In this document: one piece after another, positions 7,133 through 16,432 of the stretch
Numbering within the stretch: position 1 is the stretch's first letter
How the letters are laid out: every line of letters starts with the position of its first letter
Assembly: GCA_900542525.1 (NCBI GenBank)
Contig: UQNZ01000008.1
Location: 6,579 to 70,578 of the forward strand
DNA: 64,000 bases
Direction: 5' to 3'
Source of the DNA: an uncultured Eggerthella sp.
GTDB lineage: Bacteria; Actinomycetota; Coriobacteriia; Coriobacteriales; Eggerthellaceae
The notes under the pieces: generated by a model
What the model was told of the DNA's origin: nothing
The model's input: only the letters and a program-made list of their open reading frames with translations
Databases searched by the model: none
Position numbers and translations under genes: made by a program

Positions 7133-9127
7133 GTGCCGCATAATTTGCAGAATGGTTCACGAGGCAAGCATGGACGTCATGCTGCTCCTGATGCTCCTGA
7201 ACAGGAAAGCTCGTTTTTTTCAGCTGAAAAGGAATTTCCTCATAACCCCTACAACAGTTTCGATCTTAAGAATGATGGGCCTGTTCCTTACACGGATCGC
7301 AGGGAAGAGGTTGCGCGCTTGCGTCGGAAGAAGAAGCGCCACGGCAATAGACCGAAGATCATCGCTGCTGTTGTGATCGCGGTAGTCTTGGTGTTCGGCA
7401 TATCGGGTGCCGCTTTCGCGATGAGTGCGATGGAAGCCAAGGACGATGCACGATCGCTCGTTTCACAAGGTAAGCAGCTTAAAGATCAGCTCTTGGGCGG
7501 CGATATGGCCGCAGCGAAAGCCACGAGCCAAAACATGTCTGACACGATGAACAAGCTGCACGATACCACGTCGAGCCCTTTGTGGGCTGCAGCAACGATC
7601 ATTCCTGTGGTTGGATCGGATATTCAGACGGTTCGCATCGTTTCCGACTCGGCTCAATCACTGGTTGACGACGTGCTCATGCCTGCGATGGATACGATCC
7701 CGGCAGATGGTTTGAAGAGCCTCATGAGCGAAGATGGTGCGATCAACGTCTCGCTCATTGATGATCTACTTACCACGGTTTCAGATGCAGCTCCGGTCAT
7801 CTCAGAAAATGCTGCAAAGCTCGATGAGACACCTGAGCCCAATATTGACCAGCTAAAAGCACCGATCGAACAGGTTAAATCTCTTATGTCGGCGCTGGCA
7901 CCTATTGCGGATTCGGCAACTGAGCTCAAGGACACCTTACCTGCCATGCTGGGTGCCGAAGGTAAACGCAATTATCTCATCATCGCTTGTACGAGCGCTG
8001 AGATGCGTTCCAGCGTTGGATTCGCTGGCTCCTATGGCTTGATGACGGTCGATAATGGAAAGATCAGCTTGGGTAATTTCTTCGGCTTCGATCAAAACCC
8101 TCGCCTTGCGAACTCGGCACCTTCCGCAACAGAGGAAGACATTCGTCTGTTCCGCTGGGAATCATCGGTCGATTCGCGCGATGTAACGCAGATCATCGAC
8201 TTCCAGCGTGTTGGCGAGATCGAATCGGAGATATGGGAAGCAAACGGACATGGCAGTGTTGACGGTGTTATCGCGCTTGATACTGTTGTTTTGCAACGTA
8301 TGCTTGGGCTTACGGGAACCACGGTCAATACGCCAGGCGGCGACTCGCTGAACAAAGACAATGCTTCAGACTTCCTCCTTAACGGGGTATACAAGAAATA
8401 TCCTAATGGCAAGGACCAGGATGCAGTTTTTGCGCTTGTGGCTGATGCGGCTGCAAAGGGAATCTTCGGCAACCTTGGTAAGGTGAACATCGCTAATCTT
8501 GCAAAAGTGATCTCAACCGCTACCGACCAGGGGCGCATTGCGGTCTATATGAAGAACGATAAAGAAGAGGCGATGCTTGAAGACCTTGGCTTCACCGGTA
8601 CGGTGAATGGGGATGAAAAGGTGCCTGAGACCGGTGTCTATATGTCTGCGTGCTTCGGCGGCAAGATGTACTACTATCTGGCAAGCGATATTCAAGTAGG
8701 TAAGGCAGTGAAGAATGCCGATGGCACGACCACCTACGACATGAAGGTCACCTTCAAAGATACGCTCGACAGTGCCGAATTCGCTACGCTCCCTAACTAC
8801 ATCGCTAATGGAAACCAAGCGGGCAGTTTGGAGTTCTTGATCTATCTTCTGGCTCCGACGGGAGGCAAGATCACCGACATGAAAACCGATGGCACGTTCA
8901 GGGGCGCAAGTGGGTTCAACACTGCCTTTGCGATCGGTGCTGGCGGTGAAGCGACCATGAACGAGACCACCTATCAAGGAAACGATCTGTGGTATGGATG
9001 GGCTGTTATCGAGATGGGCGACGAGATGGTATTGAATTACAAAGTGACGACAGCACCTGGCGCAGAAGGCGATCTGGTGGTGCGCACCACGCCTTTGTCA
9101 GATGATACGGTGATCGATTATCAGTAG
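7133..9127 (+). CDS. DUF4012 envelope protein
   Basis: About 664 residues. A charged, disordered N-terminal part of roughly 75 residues ends in a Lys/Arg cluster (RLRRKKKRHGNRPK). One transmembrane helix follows (IIAAVVIAVVLVFGISGAAFA), then a large extracytoplasmic region. The stretch MLGAEGKRNYLIIACTSAEM, continuing through GFAGSYGLMTVDNGKISLGNFF, is the hallmark of DUF4012, a family common in actinobacteria and sometimes found near cell-wall or exopolysaccharide genes. Function is unknown. I chose GTG 7133 because AGGAG ends at 7125, which leaves only one base before the ATG at 7127. The gene appears monocistronic, ending at a strong terminator. Confidence 0.88.
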   Translation: MPHNLQNGSRGKHGRHAAPDAPEQESSFFSAEKEFPHNPYNSFDLKNDGPVPYTDRREEVARLRRKKKRHGNRPKIIAAVVIAVVLVFGISGAAFAMSAMEAKDDARSLVSQGKQLKDQLLGGDMAAAKATSQNMSDTMNKLHDTTSSPLWAAATIIPVVGSDIQTVRIVSDSAQSLVDDVLMPAMDTIPADGLKSLMSEDGAINVSLIDDLLTTVSDAAPVISENAAKLDETPEPNIDQLKAPIEQVKSLMSALAPIADSATELKDTLPAMLGAEGKRNYLIIACTSAEMRSSVGFAGSYGLMTVDNGKISLGNFFGFDQNPRLANSAPSATEEDIRLFRWESSVDSRDVTQIIDFQRVGEIESEIWEANGHGSVDGVIALDTVVLQRMLGLTGTTVNTPGGDSLNKDNASDFLLNGVYKKYPNGKDQDAVFALVADAAAKGIFGNLGKVNIANLAKVISTATDQGRIAVYMKNDKEEAMLEDLGFTGTVNGDEKVPETGVYMSACFGGKMYYYLASDIQVGKAVKNADGTTTYDMKVTFKDTLDSAEFATLPNYIANGNQAGSLEFLIYLLAPTGGKITDMKTDGTFRGASGFNTAFAIGAGGEATMNETTYQGNDLWYGWAVIEMGDEMVLNYKVTTAPGAEGDLVVRTTPLSDDTVIDYQ

Positions 9128-9176
9128 AGAAGGATCGCTCAAGATAGCGCGTTCTCGACGCAAATAGTTCGCTATG

Positions 9177-9212
9177 AAAAGGGATGCTGGAGAGAAACCG
9201 CATCCCTTTTTT
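9177..9212 (+). terminator. Strong rho-independent terminator after the DUF4012 gene
   Basis: An 11-bp perfect stem AAAAGGGATGC/GCATCCCTTTT followed by T residues. Confidence 0.88.
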
Positions 9213-9315
9213 AGATTTGGCATCGTTATAGCAAAGACCACTTAGTGCACGAGCAGTTCAGTGGTGCCCGATGTTCTGAAAGAGACCATTGGGTAGAGGA
9301 AGTGTTTGTTCAAGC

Positions 9316-9350
9316 GAAAAAACAAGGCGCTCTTGAGAAGAACGCCTTGG
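9316..9350 (-). terminator. Terminator of the first universal stress protein gene
   Basis: Read on the minus strand: CAAGGCG, a loop, then CGCCTTG followed by TTTTTTCG. It lies 26 bases past the usp stop codon. Confidence 0.8.
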
Positions 9351-9375
9351 ACAATACGATTCTTTTCAGCGAATG

Positions 9376-9858
9376 TTACTTGATGGTCATGACGGGCAGC
9401 TCAACGCGATGGAGTACTTCTTTGGTAACGCTGCCGACGAACTGGCGAAGACCGCCAAGACCGCGACGACCCATAACGATGAGATCGCACTTCTTGCGGC
9501 GCGCGTAATCTTCGATGCCTTCTACTGCTGAAGGACGAATGATCGTGTCGCAGATGACACGATCAGGTTCGATGTCTGGAAGAATCTCTGAGGCTGCTTG
9601 CACCATAGCGCGGTGGGCTGCTTTTTGTTCTTGGCTGAACACCTCTTCGTACATTTCGTAACCGAGCAAGTTGTACTGCTCATCTTCGCTGGGAGGATCG
9701 GGGTTGAAGTCTGCTGCATCAAGCGCAACATAGGTGACGCTGATCACGTGCACGCGCGCTTCTGGGTTACTCCGCAGAAAATCACCCGCCACATCAAGAG
9801 CGCGATCTGCATGTTCGGATCCGTCATAAGGTACGAGTATGTTTTTAAATCTCATCAT
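9376..9858 (-). CDS. Universal stress protein (UspA family)
   Basis: A 160-residue single-domain Usp. It begins MMRFKNILVPYDGSEHADRA and ends with the ATP-binding signature GRRGLGGLRQFVGSVTKEVL followed by a VPVM-like strand (LPVMTIK), which suggests an ATP-binding type. GAGGGGAGC lies upstream of two adjacent ATGs (9858 and 9855). It stands alone between two terminators. A second Usp (20710-21186) is only distantly similar. Confidence 0.93.
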   Translation of the reverse strand: MMRFKNILVPYDGSEHADRALDVAGDFLRSNPEARVHVISVTYVALDAADFNPDPPSEDEQYNLLGYEMYEEVFSQEQKAAHRAMVQAASEILPDIEPDRVICDTIIRPSAVEGIEDYARRKKCDLIVMGRRGLGGLRQFVGSVTKEVLHRVELPVMTIK

Positions 9859-10179
9859 GGCGAGCTCCCCTCAATTAGAGTGCTTAGCGGGCATTGACAT
9901 TAAATAAGCGCTGAGCACGTCTTCTATTCTACTGGAAAAAGTACGCATTAACAGGGGCGTTTTCTTATATCTTTCAGGTGAAACTAATTTGAAAAGTTTC
10001 GTTGGGTCCGGGTTGTGAATAGTATTAGGTGCGCCTTGCTGGAAAATGGGTACGCAAAGACACCCGCATGCTAAGGAGCGCGGCATGATTTGTTATGATG
10101 GATAACGGTTAACAGATGCCCAGTAAGGGCATGTTTTGCCCTTTGGGGTAGGCTTACTGAAGCGAGTATGAGGATTGCT
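9859..10179. other. Intergenic region between usp and gatC
   Basis: 320 bases with no gene. It must hold the divergent promoters; TATGAT at 10094-10099 is a reasonable -10 box for gatCAB. A small hairpin (GATGCCC/GGGCAT followed by GTTTT) lies at about 10115-10136. A short segment with ACGCAAAG and CTAAGG (10051-10076) recalls half of a c-di-GMP-I aptamer, but the other conserved half is missing. Confidence 0.4.
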
Positions 10180-10485
10180 ATGGCAGAACATGTAACTGAA
10201 AAGGATGTGCGCAATATCGCGACATATACGCGCATCGGGATGACCGATGAAGAGGTTGCGGCGATGACCGTCGATCTGAATAACATCATCGACAGCCTCA
10301 AGCCCATCACTGAATACGATCTTGAAGGGGTCGAGCCCACGTTCCATCCGATCGGTGGACTCGTGAATGTGATACGTGACGATGTGGAACGGACCAGCTT
10401 TTCGCAAGAAACGGCGCTCGAGAACTCTCCAAAGCAAGAAGACGATTGCTTTTTGATCCCTGCGATCCTTGGCGGAGGTGAGTAG
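10180..10485 (+). CDS. gatC: Asp-tRNA(Asn)/Glu-tRNA(Gln) amidotransferase subunit C
   Basis: A 101-residue GatC. The conserved core EKDVRNIATYTRIGMTDEEV and the late GLVNVIRDDVERTSFSQETA plus DDCFLIPAILGG are typical. GatC is the small belt subunit that stabilises GatA and GatB. I chose ATG 10180 because TGAGGA precedes it at correct spacing; an upstream ATG at 10168 lacks a site. The stop codon is one base before gatA. Confidence 0.93.
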   Translation: MAEHVTEKDVRNIATYTRIGMTDEEVAAMTVDLNNIIDSLKPITEYDLEGVEPTFHPIGGLVNVIRDDVERTSFSQETALENSPKQEDDCFLIPAILGGGE

Positions 10486-10486
10486 C

Positions 10487-11974
10487 ATGAATTTTACTTC
10501 TATGAGTACAGCAGAGATCCAGCAAGGCCTTAAAGCGGGTGAGTTCTCTGCATGCGAGGTTGCTCAGGCGAGCATCGAACACATTGCGAAAGCTGATGCG
10601 TCGGTGCATGCCTATCTTGAATTCACCCCTGAAGCAGCGCTTGCCGCTGCAGAGCTTGTTGATAATGCGCTTGCCGCAGGTAATTTCGATGAGCTCGGTC
10701 CGCTTGCAGGCGTGCCGGTAGCCTTCAAAGACAACATGAATATGGAGGGCACGCATACTACCTGCTCCTCTCACATGCTTGAGAACTACGTTTCCCCCTA
10801 TACGGCAACCTGCGTTGATCGCGTGCTTGCGTCGGGTGCGTTGCCGCTCGGCAAGCTCAATATGGACGAATTTGCATTCGGTTCTTCGACCGAAACATCC
10901 TATTTCGGGCCAACGCATAACCCGTGGGATCTTGATCGCGTGCCAGGTGGATCTTCGGGCGGGTCGGCAGCTGCGGTGGCCGCAGGGCTTGCGATTGTCA
11001 CGCTCGGCTCGGATACGGGCGGTTCGATCCGTCAGCCTGCGAGCTTCTGCGGCGTGGTGGGCGTGAAGCCAACCTATGGCGTGGTCTCGCGTTATGGCGT
11101 GGTCGCTTTCGGTTCCTCGCTCGATCAAGTGGGTCCGTTCGCACGCAGCGTTGAAGATGCGGCGCTTGCCATGAATGCACTCGTTCGCGGTGGTAGCGAT
11201 CATATGGATTGCACGAGTCAATCGATCGCAACCGATTTTACGGCGAACCTTGAAGAAGGCGTGAAGGGTATGCGCATCGGCATCGTTCCTGCCTTCATGG
11301 AAGTTGAGGGCTTGGATGCGGAAGTGAAAGAGCGCATCGAAGAAGCTGCCCGTAAGCTTGAAGTTGCTGGTGCTGAACTGGTGGAGGTAGAGCTTCCTAA
11401 TGCGCAAGCAGCCATGAGCGCTTACTATGTGCTTGGCCCATGCGAAGCGTTCTCGAATCTCGCACGCTTCGACTCGGTGCGTTATGGTTACTGTGTTGAA
11501 GGCTGCAAAGATTTGAACGAGCAGTATGAGCTTTCCCGCGCTGGCGGGTTTGGCGTGGAGGCGCGCAGGCGCATCATGCTTGGCAGCTATCTGCTTTCTT
11601 CAGGTGTTTACGACAAGTATTACTATCCTGCACAGCAGGTGCGTACGCTCATCACGCAAGATTACACCTATGCTTATCACAAGGTCGATTGCATACTTGC
11701 GCCGGTAAGCCCGCGTACGGCATTCAAGTTCGGCGAGATCAACGACCCCACGAGCATGTATCTTTCCGACATGTTCACGATCTCGATCAATATTGCTGGC
11801 AATGGTGGCATGAGCGTGCCGGTCGGCCTTGGTGCAGCAAGTGGTTTGCCTATTGGGGCGCAGCTCATCGCGCCAGCGTTCCGCGATGAGAATATGTTGC
11901 GCGTTGCGGCTGAACTGGAGCGCTGTTATGGAAAAGCCCCGATCGCTCCTGCATTTGCAAAGGCTGGTGAGTAG
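10487..11974 (+). CDS. gatA: Glutamyl-tRNA(Gln) amidotransferase subunit A
   Basis: A 495-residue amidase-signature enzyme that releases ammonia from glutamine for transamidation of mischarged tRNA. The catalytic Ser-cisSer-Lys triad is visible: Lys81 in VAFKDNMN, the cis-Ser in GGSSGGSAAAVAAGL, and the nucleophile in SDTGGSIRQPASFCG. The preferred ATG 10487 follows GGAGGTGAG immediately upstream. It sits between gatC and gatB in a compact operon. Confidence 0.97.
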   Translation: MNFTSMSTAEIQQGLKAGEFSACEVAQASIEHIAKADASVHAYLEFTPEAALAAAELVDNALAAGNFDELGPLAGVPVAFKDNMNMEGTHTTCSSHMLENYVSPYTATCVDRVLASGALPLGKLNMDEFAFGSSTETSYFGPTHNPWDLDRVPGGSSGGSAAAVAAGLAIVTLGSDTGGSIRQPASFCGVVGVKPTYGVVSRYGVVAFGSSLDQVGPFARSVEDAALAMNALVRGGSDHMDCTSQSIATDFTANLEEGVKGMRIGIVPAFMEVEGLDAEVKERIEEAARKLEVAGAELVEVELPNAQAAMSAYYVLGPCEAFSNLARFDSVRYGYCVEGCKDLNEQYELSRAGGFGVEARRRIMLGSYLLSSGVYDKYYYPAQQVRTLITQDYTYAYHKVDCILAPVSPRTAFKFGEINDPTSMYLSDMFTISINIAGNGGMSVPVGLGAASGLPIGAQLIAPAFRDENMLRVAAELERCYGKAPIAPAFAKAGE

Positions 11975-11977
11975 CTC

Positions 11978-13519
11978 ATGAAGAAGCTCGAAGAAGTACT
12001 CAAAGATTGGGAAGCGGTCATCGGTCTTGAGGTTCATGCTGAATTGACCACGCTCGAGACGAAGATGTTCTGCGGTTGCAAGCTCGAATTCGGCGCAGCT
12101 CCCAATACGCACACCTGTCCAGTTTGCTTAGGTTTGCCCGGGGCGCTGCCTGTACCTAATAAAGCAGCAATCGAGTCGATCGTGTTGGCTGGTTTGGCTA
12201 CGAATTGCGACATCGAGAAGCACTCGATGTTTTATCGCAAGAACTATATGTATCCTGATATGTCGAAGAACTTCCAGATCACACAGGGCCCCGTTGCTTT
12301 CTGCATGCGTGGGCACCTCGATCTAGAGGTGGATGGCGCCGCGGCCAAGGAGCGCGTTGATCTGAAAGAAGCGCAAGAAGAGGGCAGCTATGTTGCCCAT
12401 ATCGGCATCGAGCGCATCCATATGGAAGAAGATGCGGGCAAGATGGTGCACATTGGCGGTGGTGAAGGCCGTATTGCGGGTGCCACCCATTCGCTGGTCG
12501 ATTACAACCGTTGCGGCACGCCGCTTATCGAGCTGGTAACGCAGCCTGACCTGCGCACGCCTGAAGAGGCACGTCTGTTCATGCAGAAACTGCGTCAGAT
12601 CTATCTTGCGATAGGCATCTCCGACTGTTCGATGGAAGAGGGGTCGCTGCGCTGCGATGGCAACGTGAGCTTGCGCCGCCGTGGCGAGACGAAGCTGGGC
12701 ACCAAGACCGAGCTCAAGAATATGAACTCCTTCAAGAATCTCCATGATGGTCTTGCCTATGAGATCTGTCGTCAGGCTGAGGTGCTCGAAGAGAGCGGCA
12801 TCATCTATCAGGAAACACGCCACTGGGATCCTTCGAAGAAGGTCACGATCGTGATGCGCGTGAAGGAAACTGCCGATGACTATCGACTTTTCCCAGAGCC
12901 TGATATGGCACCGTTCGATATCTCGGATGAGTTCGTGGAAAAGGTGCGCCAGCGTTTGCCTGAATTACCTGATCAAAAAGCAAAACGCTTCGAAGAAGAC
13001 TATGGGCTTTCGGCTTACGACGCCCGCCATTTGGTCGAGCACCGCACGACCGCGCGTTTCTTCGAAGAGTGCATGAAGCTGCAAGGCGCAGGAGAGGTGG
13101 CTAAGCCGCTTGCGAATTTGATCATCAACGATGTGAGCGCATACCTGAACAGTAACCCCGATATCACCGATCTTGATCAGACACCGCTCACGCCACCGCG
13201 TGCGCTTGAACTGGTGAAGTTGATCGCTGAAGACAAGATCTCTTCTAAGCAGGGTAAAGAGGTGTTCGCGACTATCCTTGAAGAAGATAAGGACCCGTCA
13301 TCGATCGTTTCTGAGCGTGGTATGGAGCAGGTTTCCGATACAGGAGCCATCGAAGCTGTAGTCGATGGGGTGCTTGCGGCATTCCCCGATAAGGTTGAAC
13401 AGTATAAGGGCGGCAAGACCGGTCTTTTGGGCTTCTTCGTTGGCCAGTGCATGAAAGAGATGAAGGGTCAGGGCAATCCGAAAGTCATCAATCAACTGCT
13501 TGCACAGAAGTTGAATTAG
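11978..13519 (+). CDS. gatB: Asp-tRNA(Asn)/Glu-tRNA(Gln) amidotransferase subunit B
   Basis: A 513-residue GatB, the kinase/transamidase subunit that phosphorylates the misacylated residue and adds ammonia. The catalytic-domain signature AVIGLEVHAEL is near the start, with zinc-site cysteines in MFCGC and HTCPVCLGLPG, and the phosphate loop region KNYMYPDMSKNFQITQ. The helical and tail (YqeY-like) domains continue to the end with KVINQLLAQKL. It starts three bases after the gatA stop. Confidence 0.97.
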   Translation: MKKLEEVLKDWEAVIGLEVHAELTTLETKMFCGCKLEFGAAPNTHTCPVCLGLPGALPVPNKAAIESIVLAGLATNCDIEKHSMFYRKNYMYPDMSKNFQITQGPVAFCMRGHLDLEVDGAAAKERVDLKEAQEEGSYVAHIGIERIHMEEDAGKMVHIGGGEGRIAGATHSLVDYNRCGTPLIELVTQPDLRTPEEARLFMQKLRQIYLAIGISDCSMEEGSLRCDGNVSLRRRGETKLGTKTELKNMNSFKNLHDGLAYEICRQAEVLEESGIIYQETRHWDPSKKVTIVMRVKETADDYRLFPEPDMAPFDISDEFVEKVRQRLPELPDQKAKRFEEDYGLSAYDARHLVEHRTTARFFEECMKLQGAGEVAKPLANLIINDVSAYLNSNPDITDLDQTPLTPPRALELVKLIAEDKISSKQGKEVFATILEEDKDPSSIVSERGMEQVSDTGAIEAVVDGVLAAFPDKVEQYKGGKTGLLGFFVGQCMKEMKGQGNPKVINQLLAQKLN

Positions 13520-13526
13520 CTGTGAT

Positions 13527-13549
13527 TCAAAGGCACGCCTTTTGATTTG
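13527..13549. terminator. Weak bidirectional terminator between gatB and hisF
   Basis: TCAAAGGC and GCCTTTTGA form a short stem with one bulge between convergent genes. The assignment rests mainly on position. Confidence 0.35.
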
Positions 13550-13573
13550 GCCAGGTTATGAGGTTTTGTCGAA

Positions 13574-14338
13574 CTAGAGGCGGACGGGGATGCTTTGCGC
13601 TGCCATGTATTCTTTCACCTCGCGGATGGTGAGTTCGCCGAAGTGAAAGACTGAAGCGGCCAGTACGGCATCTGCTTCGCCTTCGATGATGCCCTCGGCG
13701 AAATGTTCGAGCTTGCCCACGCCGCCTGAGGCGATAACGGGAATAGGCACCGCGCGCGCTACAGCGCGGGTGAGCGCCAGGTCGAAACCATCTTTGCTGC
13801 CATCTCGATCCATGCTGGTAAGCAGGATCTCACCTGCGCCACGCTTGGCTGCTTCAGCTGCCCACTCGACCGCATCGATGCCCGTGTTCTTGCGCCCTCC
13901 CGCAACATAGACCTCCCACTTGTTGGGGTTGCCTGCGACCTGCTTCGCATCGATCGCGCACAAGATGGCCTGCGTGCCGAACGCTGCAGCAGCCGTGGTG
14001 ATGAGCGTAGGGTCGGCGATCGCAGCAGAGTTCACGGATACCTTGTCGGCACCAGCTGCGATCATTGTGCGAATGTCGGCAACGCTACGGAATCCGCCCC
14101 CTACACAATAAGGGAGGTGCAGCTCTTCGCTCGCGCGCGATGCCATGTCGATCGTGGTTGCGCGACCATCGCTTGTGGCAGTGATGTCGAGGAAGATCAC
14201 TTCGTCGGCTTTTTGTTCATCGTAGCGTTGGGCGAGTTCGATCGGGTCACCCGCATCGCGCAGGTTCACGAAGTTCACACCTTTAACAACACGTCCGTCT
14301 TTTACGTCCATGCAGGGGATGACACGCTTAGTGAGCAT
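13574..14338 (-). CDS. hisF: Imidazole glycerol phosphate synthase subunit HisF
   Basis: A 254-residue TIM barrel (cyclase subunit) that uses HisH-derived ammonia to make imidazole glycerol phosphate and AICAR. It begins MLTKRVIPCMDVKDGRVVKG with the catalytic Asp in CMDVKDG; the second catalytic Asp is in LLTSMDRDGSKDGFD. Phosphate-binding glycine motifs are in VGGGFRSVAD and ASGGVGKLEH. It is the last gene of the his operon and its start overlaps the hisA stop by 11 bases. Confidence 0.97.
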   Translation of the reverse strand: MLTKRVIPCMDVKDGRVVKGVNFVNLRDAGDPIELAQRYDEQKADEVIFLDITATSDGRATTIDMASRASEELHLPYCVGGGFRSVADIRTMIAAGADKVSVNSAAIADPTLITTAAAAFGTQAILCAIDAKQVAGNPNKWEVYVAGGRKNTGIDAVEWAAEAAKRGAGEILLTSMDRDGSKDGFDLALTRAVARAVPIPVIASGGVGKLEHFAEGIIEGEADAVLAASVFHFGELTIREVKEYMAAQSIPVRL

Positions 14339-15119
14339 GGTTACCTCCGCAGTTCTTGCTGCAATGAGTTATACCATCCATCTGGGCTTTCATGGTGGCT
14401 TCTTGGCAAAGCGCGAGCGCTCGCGGAACATCGAGCGTGCCTTCGTAGACTGCACGTCCGGCGATCACACCTTCGATGCTGCCTGCAACAGGTGCAAGCC
14501 GTTCGATATCGTCGATGCTTGCTACACCGCCTGATGCGATGACCGGGTGACCGAAGACTTGTGCAAGGTGCACGTAGGTATTCACATCGAGGCCGGTCTG
14601 CATGCCATCTTTGCTGATGTCGGTATAAACGAGGTGCTGGAATCCAAGGTCGCGCATTTGGGCGATGAGCGTTTCTGCGGCCACTCCGCTGCCACCCATC
14701 CAGCCATCGACAGATACTTCGCCGTTGCGCGCATCGACTCCAGCGGTGAGCATGGTGGGGAACTTCGCAATGGCTTCGCGGGTGAAGTCGAGATTGGAGA
14801 TGAGCGAGGTTCCCAGTACGACGCGATTCACGCCGGCATCCCAGATGCGCTGGAGGGTATCCATGGTGCGGATGCCGCCTCCCATCTCAACCTTGAGCAT
14901 CGTTTTCGCGAGAATGTCTTCGATGAGAGGCAAGTTCGACGGATTTCCTGAGCGCGCACCATCCAAGTCGACCACATGGATCCATTCAGTGCCCATCTCT
15001 TCGAAAGCTTTTGCCTGGTCGATGGGGCTATCGTTATAGATGGTAACGGCGTTGTAGTCGCCTTTTGCCAGGCGAACGACCTTGCCTTCTAGGATATCGA
15101 TTGCGGGAAGTAGCTGCAT
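14328..15119 (-). CDS. hisA: ProFAR isomerase HisA
   Basis: A 263-residue TIM barrel that isomerises ProFAR to PRFAR. It begins MQLLPAIDILEGKVVRLAKGD with the catalytic Asp in AIDI; the second Asp is in VYTDISKDGMQTG. Phosphate-binding VEMGGGIRT and VIASGGVASIDD are present. The C-terminus is some 15-20 residues longer than usual and ends in a Cys/His-rich segment (THCSKNCGGNHAH) whose coding sequence runs into the start of hisF. It lies between hisH and hisF. Confidence 0.96.
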   Translation of the reverse strand: MQLLPAIDILEGKVVRLAKGDYNAVTIYNDSPIDQAKAFEEMGTEWIHVVDLDGARSGNPSNLPLIEDILAKTMLKVEMGGGIRTMDTLQRIWDAGVNRVVLGTSLISNLDFTREAIAKFPTMLTAGVDARNGEVSVDGWMGGSGVAAETLIAQMRDLGFQHLVYTDISKDGMQTGLDVNTYVHLAQVFGHPVIASGGVASIDDIERLAPVAGSIEGVIAGRAVYEGTLDVPRALALCQEATMKAQMDGITHCSKNCGGNHAH

Positions 15120-15164
15120 GGTTGCTCCTTTTTGGTAGGTGCGGATTGCTCGATTGCGGCAGGA

Positions 15165-15812
15165 TTATCTTAAGCGCGAAGCGAGGTCGACAAAGTTCTT
15201 AAGCACGCGTGCGCCTGCATCGGACGACTTTTCCGGGTGGAACTGAACCGCAAAGATGCGATCGCCTACCTGCACAGCAGCCGGGAAGGTGACCGAATGG
15301 GTGGTCGTAGCGATGGTGGCGCTGCTTTCAGGCGCAATATAGCTGTGGGTGAAGTAGAAGTGTTCGCCATCGGGGATGCCTGCAAAGAGCGGACTCGAGC
15401 TTGTTCCTCCAGCAAACTCGATCGAATTCCAGCCTACATGCGGAATCTTGTAGGTCTTGCCGGTGTTGTCGTGTGCTGGCATTCGTTTCGCGATACCTTC
15501 GATCACGCCGAGGCCAGGCATCGTGCCGCTCTCAGCGTGCTCGGTACCGCCTTCGAAGAGCAGGTGTTCGCCCAGGCAGATACCCAGAAAGGGAGTGCCT
15601 TTGGCAAGGGCAGCGCGAATCGCTTCCATCTGACCAGTTTGTTGCATGGTTGCTGAGGCATCGGCGAACGAGCCAACACCAGGGAGCACGAGCGCATCGG
15701 CCGTGCGAATCACTTCAGGATCATCGGTGATGTGCGCATCTCCGCCCACATGGGTAAGTCCACGCTCGACGCTCTTCAGATTTCCTTTGCAGTAATCGAT
15801 GACCGCGATCAT
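15165..15812 (-). CDS. hisH: Imidazole glycerol phosphate synthase subunit HisH
   Basis: A 215-residue class I glutamine amidotransferase. The nucleophile Cys is in PFLGICLGEHLLFEG, and the catalytic His and Glu are in FAVQFHPEKSSDAG. The early VIDYCKGNLKSVERGL motif is typical. It pairs with HisF to supply ammonia. Its ATG overlaps the hisB stop by four bases, indicating translational coupling. Confidence 0.96.
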   Translation of the reverse strand: MIAVIDYCKGNLKSVERGLTHVGGDAHITDDPEVIRTADALVLPGVGSFADASATMQQTGQMEAIRAALAKGTPFLGICLGEHLLFEGGTEHAESGTMPGLGVIEGIAKRMPAHDNTGKTYKIPHVGWNSIEFAGGTSSSPLFAGIPDGEHFYFTHSYIAPESSATIATTTHSVTFPAAVQVGDRIFAVQFHPEKSSDAGARVLKNFVDLASRLR

Positions 15813-16405
15813 GCGAGCGCACCTTTAGTGCTCGGCAGTTGGTCGGCTGCGCGTGGATCGATCTCGAGCGCTTGGCGCAGCACGCGCCCCGTTGCTTTGA
15901 AGGCTGCCTCGATAAGGTGGTGTGCGTTTTCGCCCTTGAAGGAAACGAGGTGGAGCGTGACGCCCGCATTCGTTGCGAATGCGATGAAGAATTCTTTAGC
16001 AAGTGAAGAATCGAACAAGCCCATCATGGCAGGTGGGATAAGTATATCAAAGTGCATCTGACCGCGCCCTGAAATATCGAGGGCAGCCATTACGAGCGCT
16101 TCATCCATCGGCACTGCTTGAGAGGCGAAACGGGTGATGCCAAGCTTGCTGCCCATGGCTTCGGCAAGTGCTTGGCCGAGCACGATGCCTATATCTTCAA
16201 CCGTGTGGTGTGCGTCGACCTCAAGATCGCCTTTCGCTTTCACAGCAAGGTCGAACAAGCCGTGGCGCGCGAACGCATCGAGCATATGGTCGAAGAACGG
16301 GATGCCCGTGTCGATATCGGTCTTGCCCGTGCCGTCGATCACAAGCGTGAGCGAGATGTCGGTTTCTTTCGTGGTGCGCGTGATGGTTGCGGTTCGTGAA
16401 GCCAT
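15809..16405 (-). CDS. hisB: Imidazoleglycerol-phosphate dehydratase
   Basis: A 198-residue monofunctional dehydratase. The metal-binding motifs are DTGIPFFDHMLDAFARHG and DAHHTVEDIGIVLG, with the second-half counterpart FKGENAHHLIEAAFKATGR. There is no HAD-type histidinol-phosphatase domain, so that step must be encoded elsewhere. It lies between hisC and hisH. Confidence 0.96.
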   Translation of the reverse strand: MASRTATITRTTKETDISLTLVIDGTGKTDIDTGIPFFDHMLDAFARHGLFDLAVKAKGDLEVDAHHTVEDIGIVLGQALAEAMGSKLGITRFASQAVPMDEALVMAALDISGRGQMHFDILIPPAMMGLFDSSLAKEFFIAFATNAGVTLHLVSFKGENAHHLIEAAFKATGRVLRQALEIDPRAADQLPSTKGALA

Positions 16406-16432
16406 GTTCGTGTCCTTTGAGGTGAGGTTCTT

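Noticed and set aside
10036..10080. Possible c-di-GMP-I (GEMM) riboswitch before gatC
   Set aside because: Only ACGCAAAG and CTAAGG resemble the aptamer; the GGCAAACC half and the second stem with its receptor are absent, and gatC is not a typical target.
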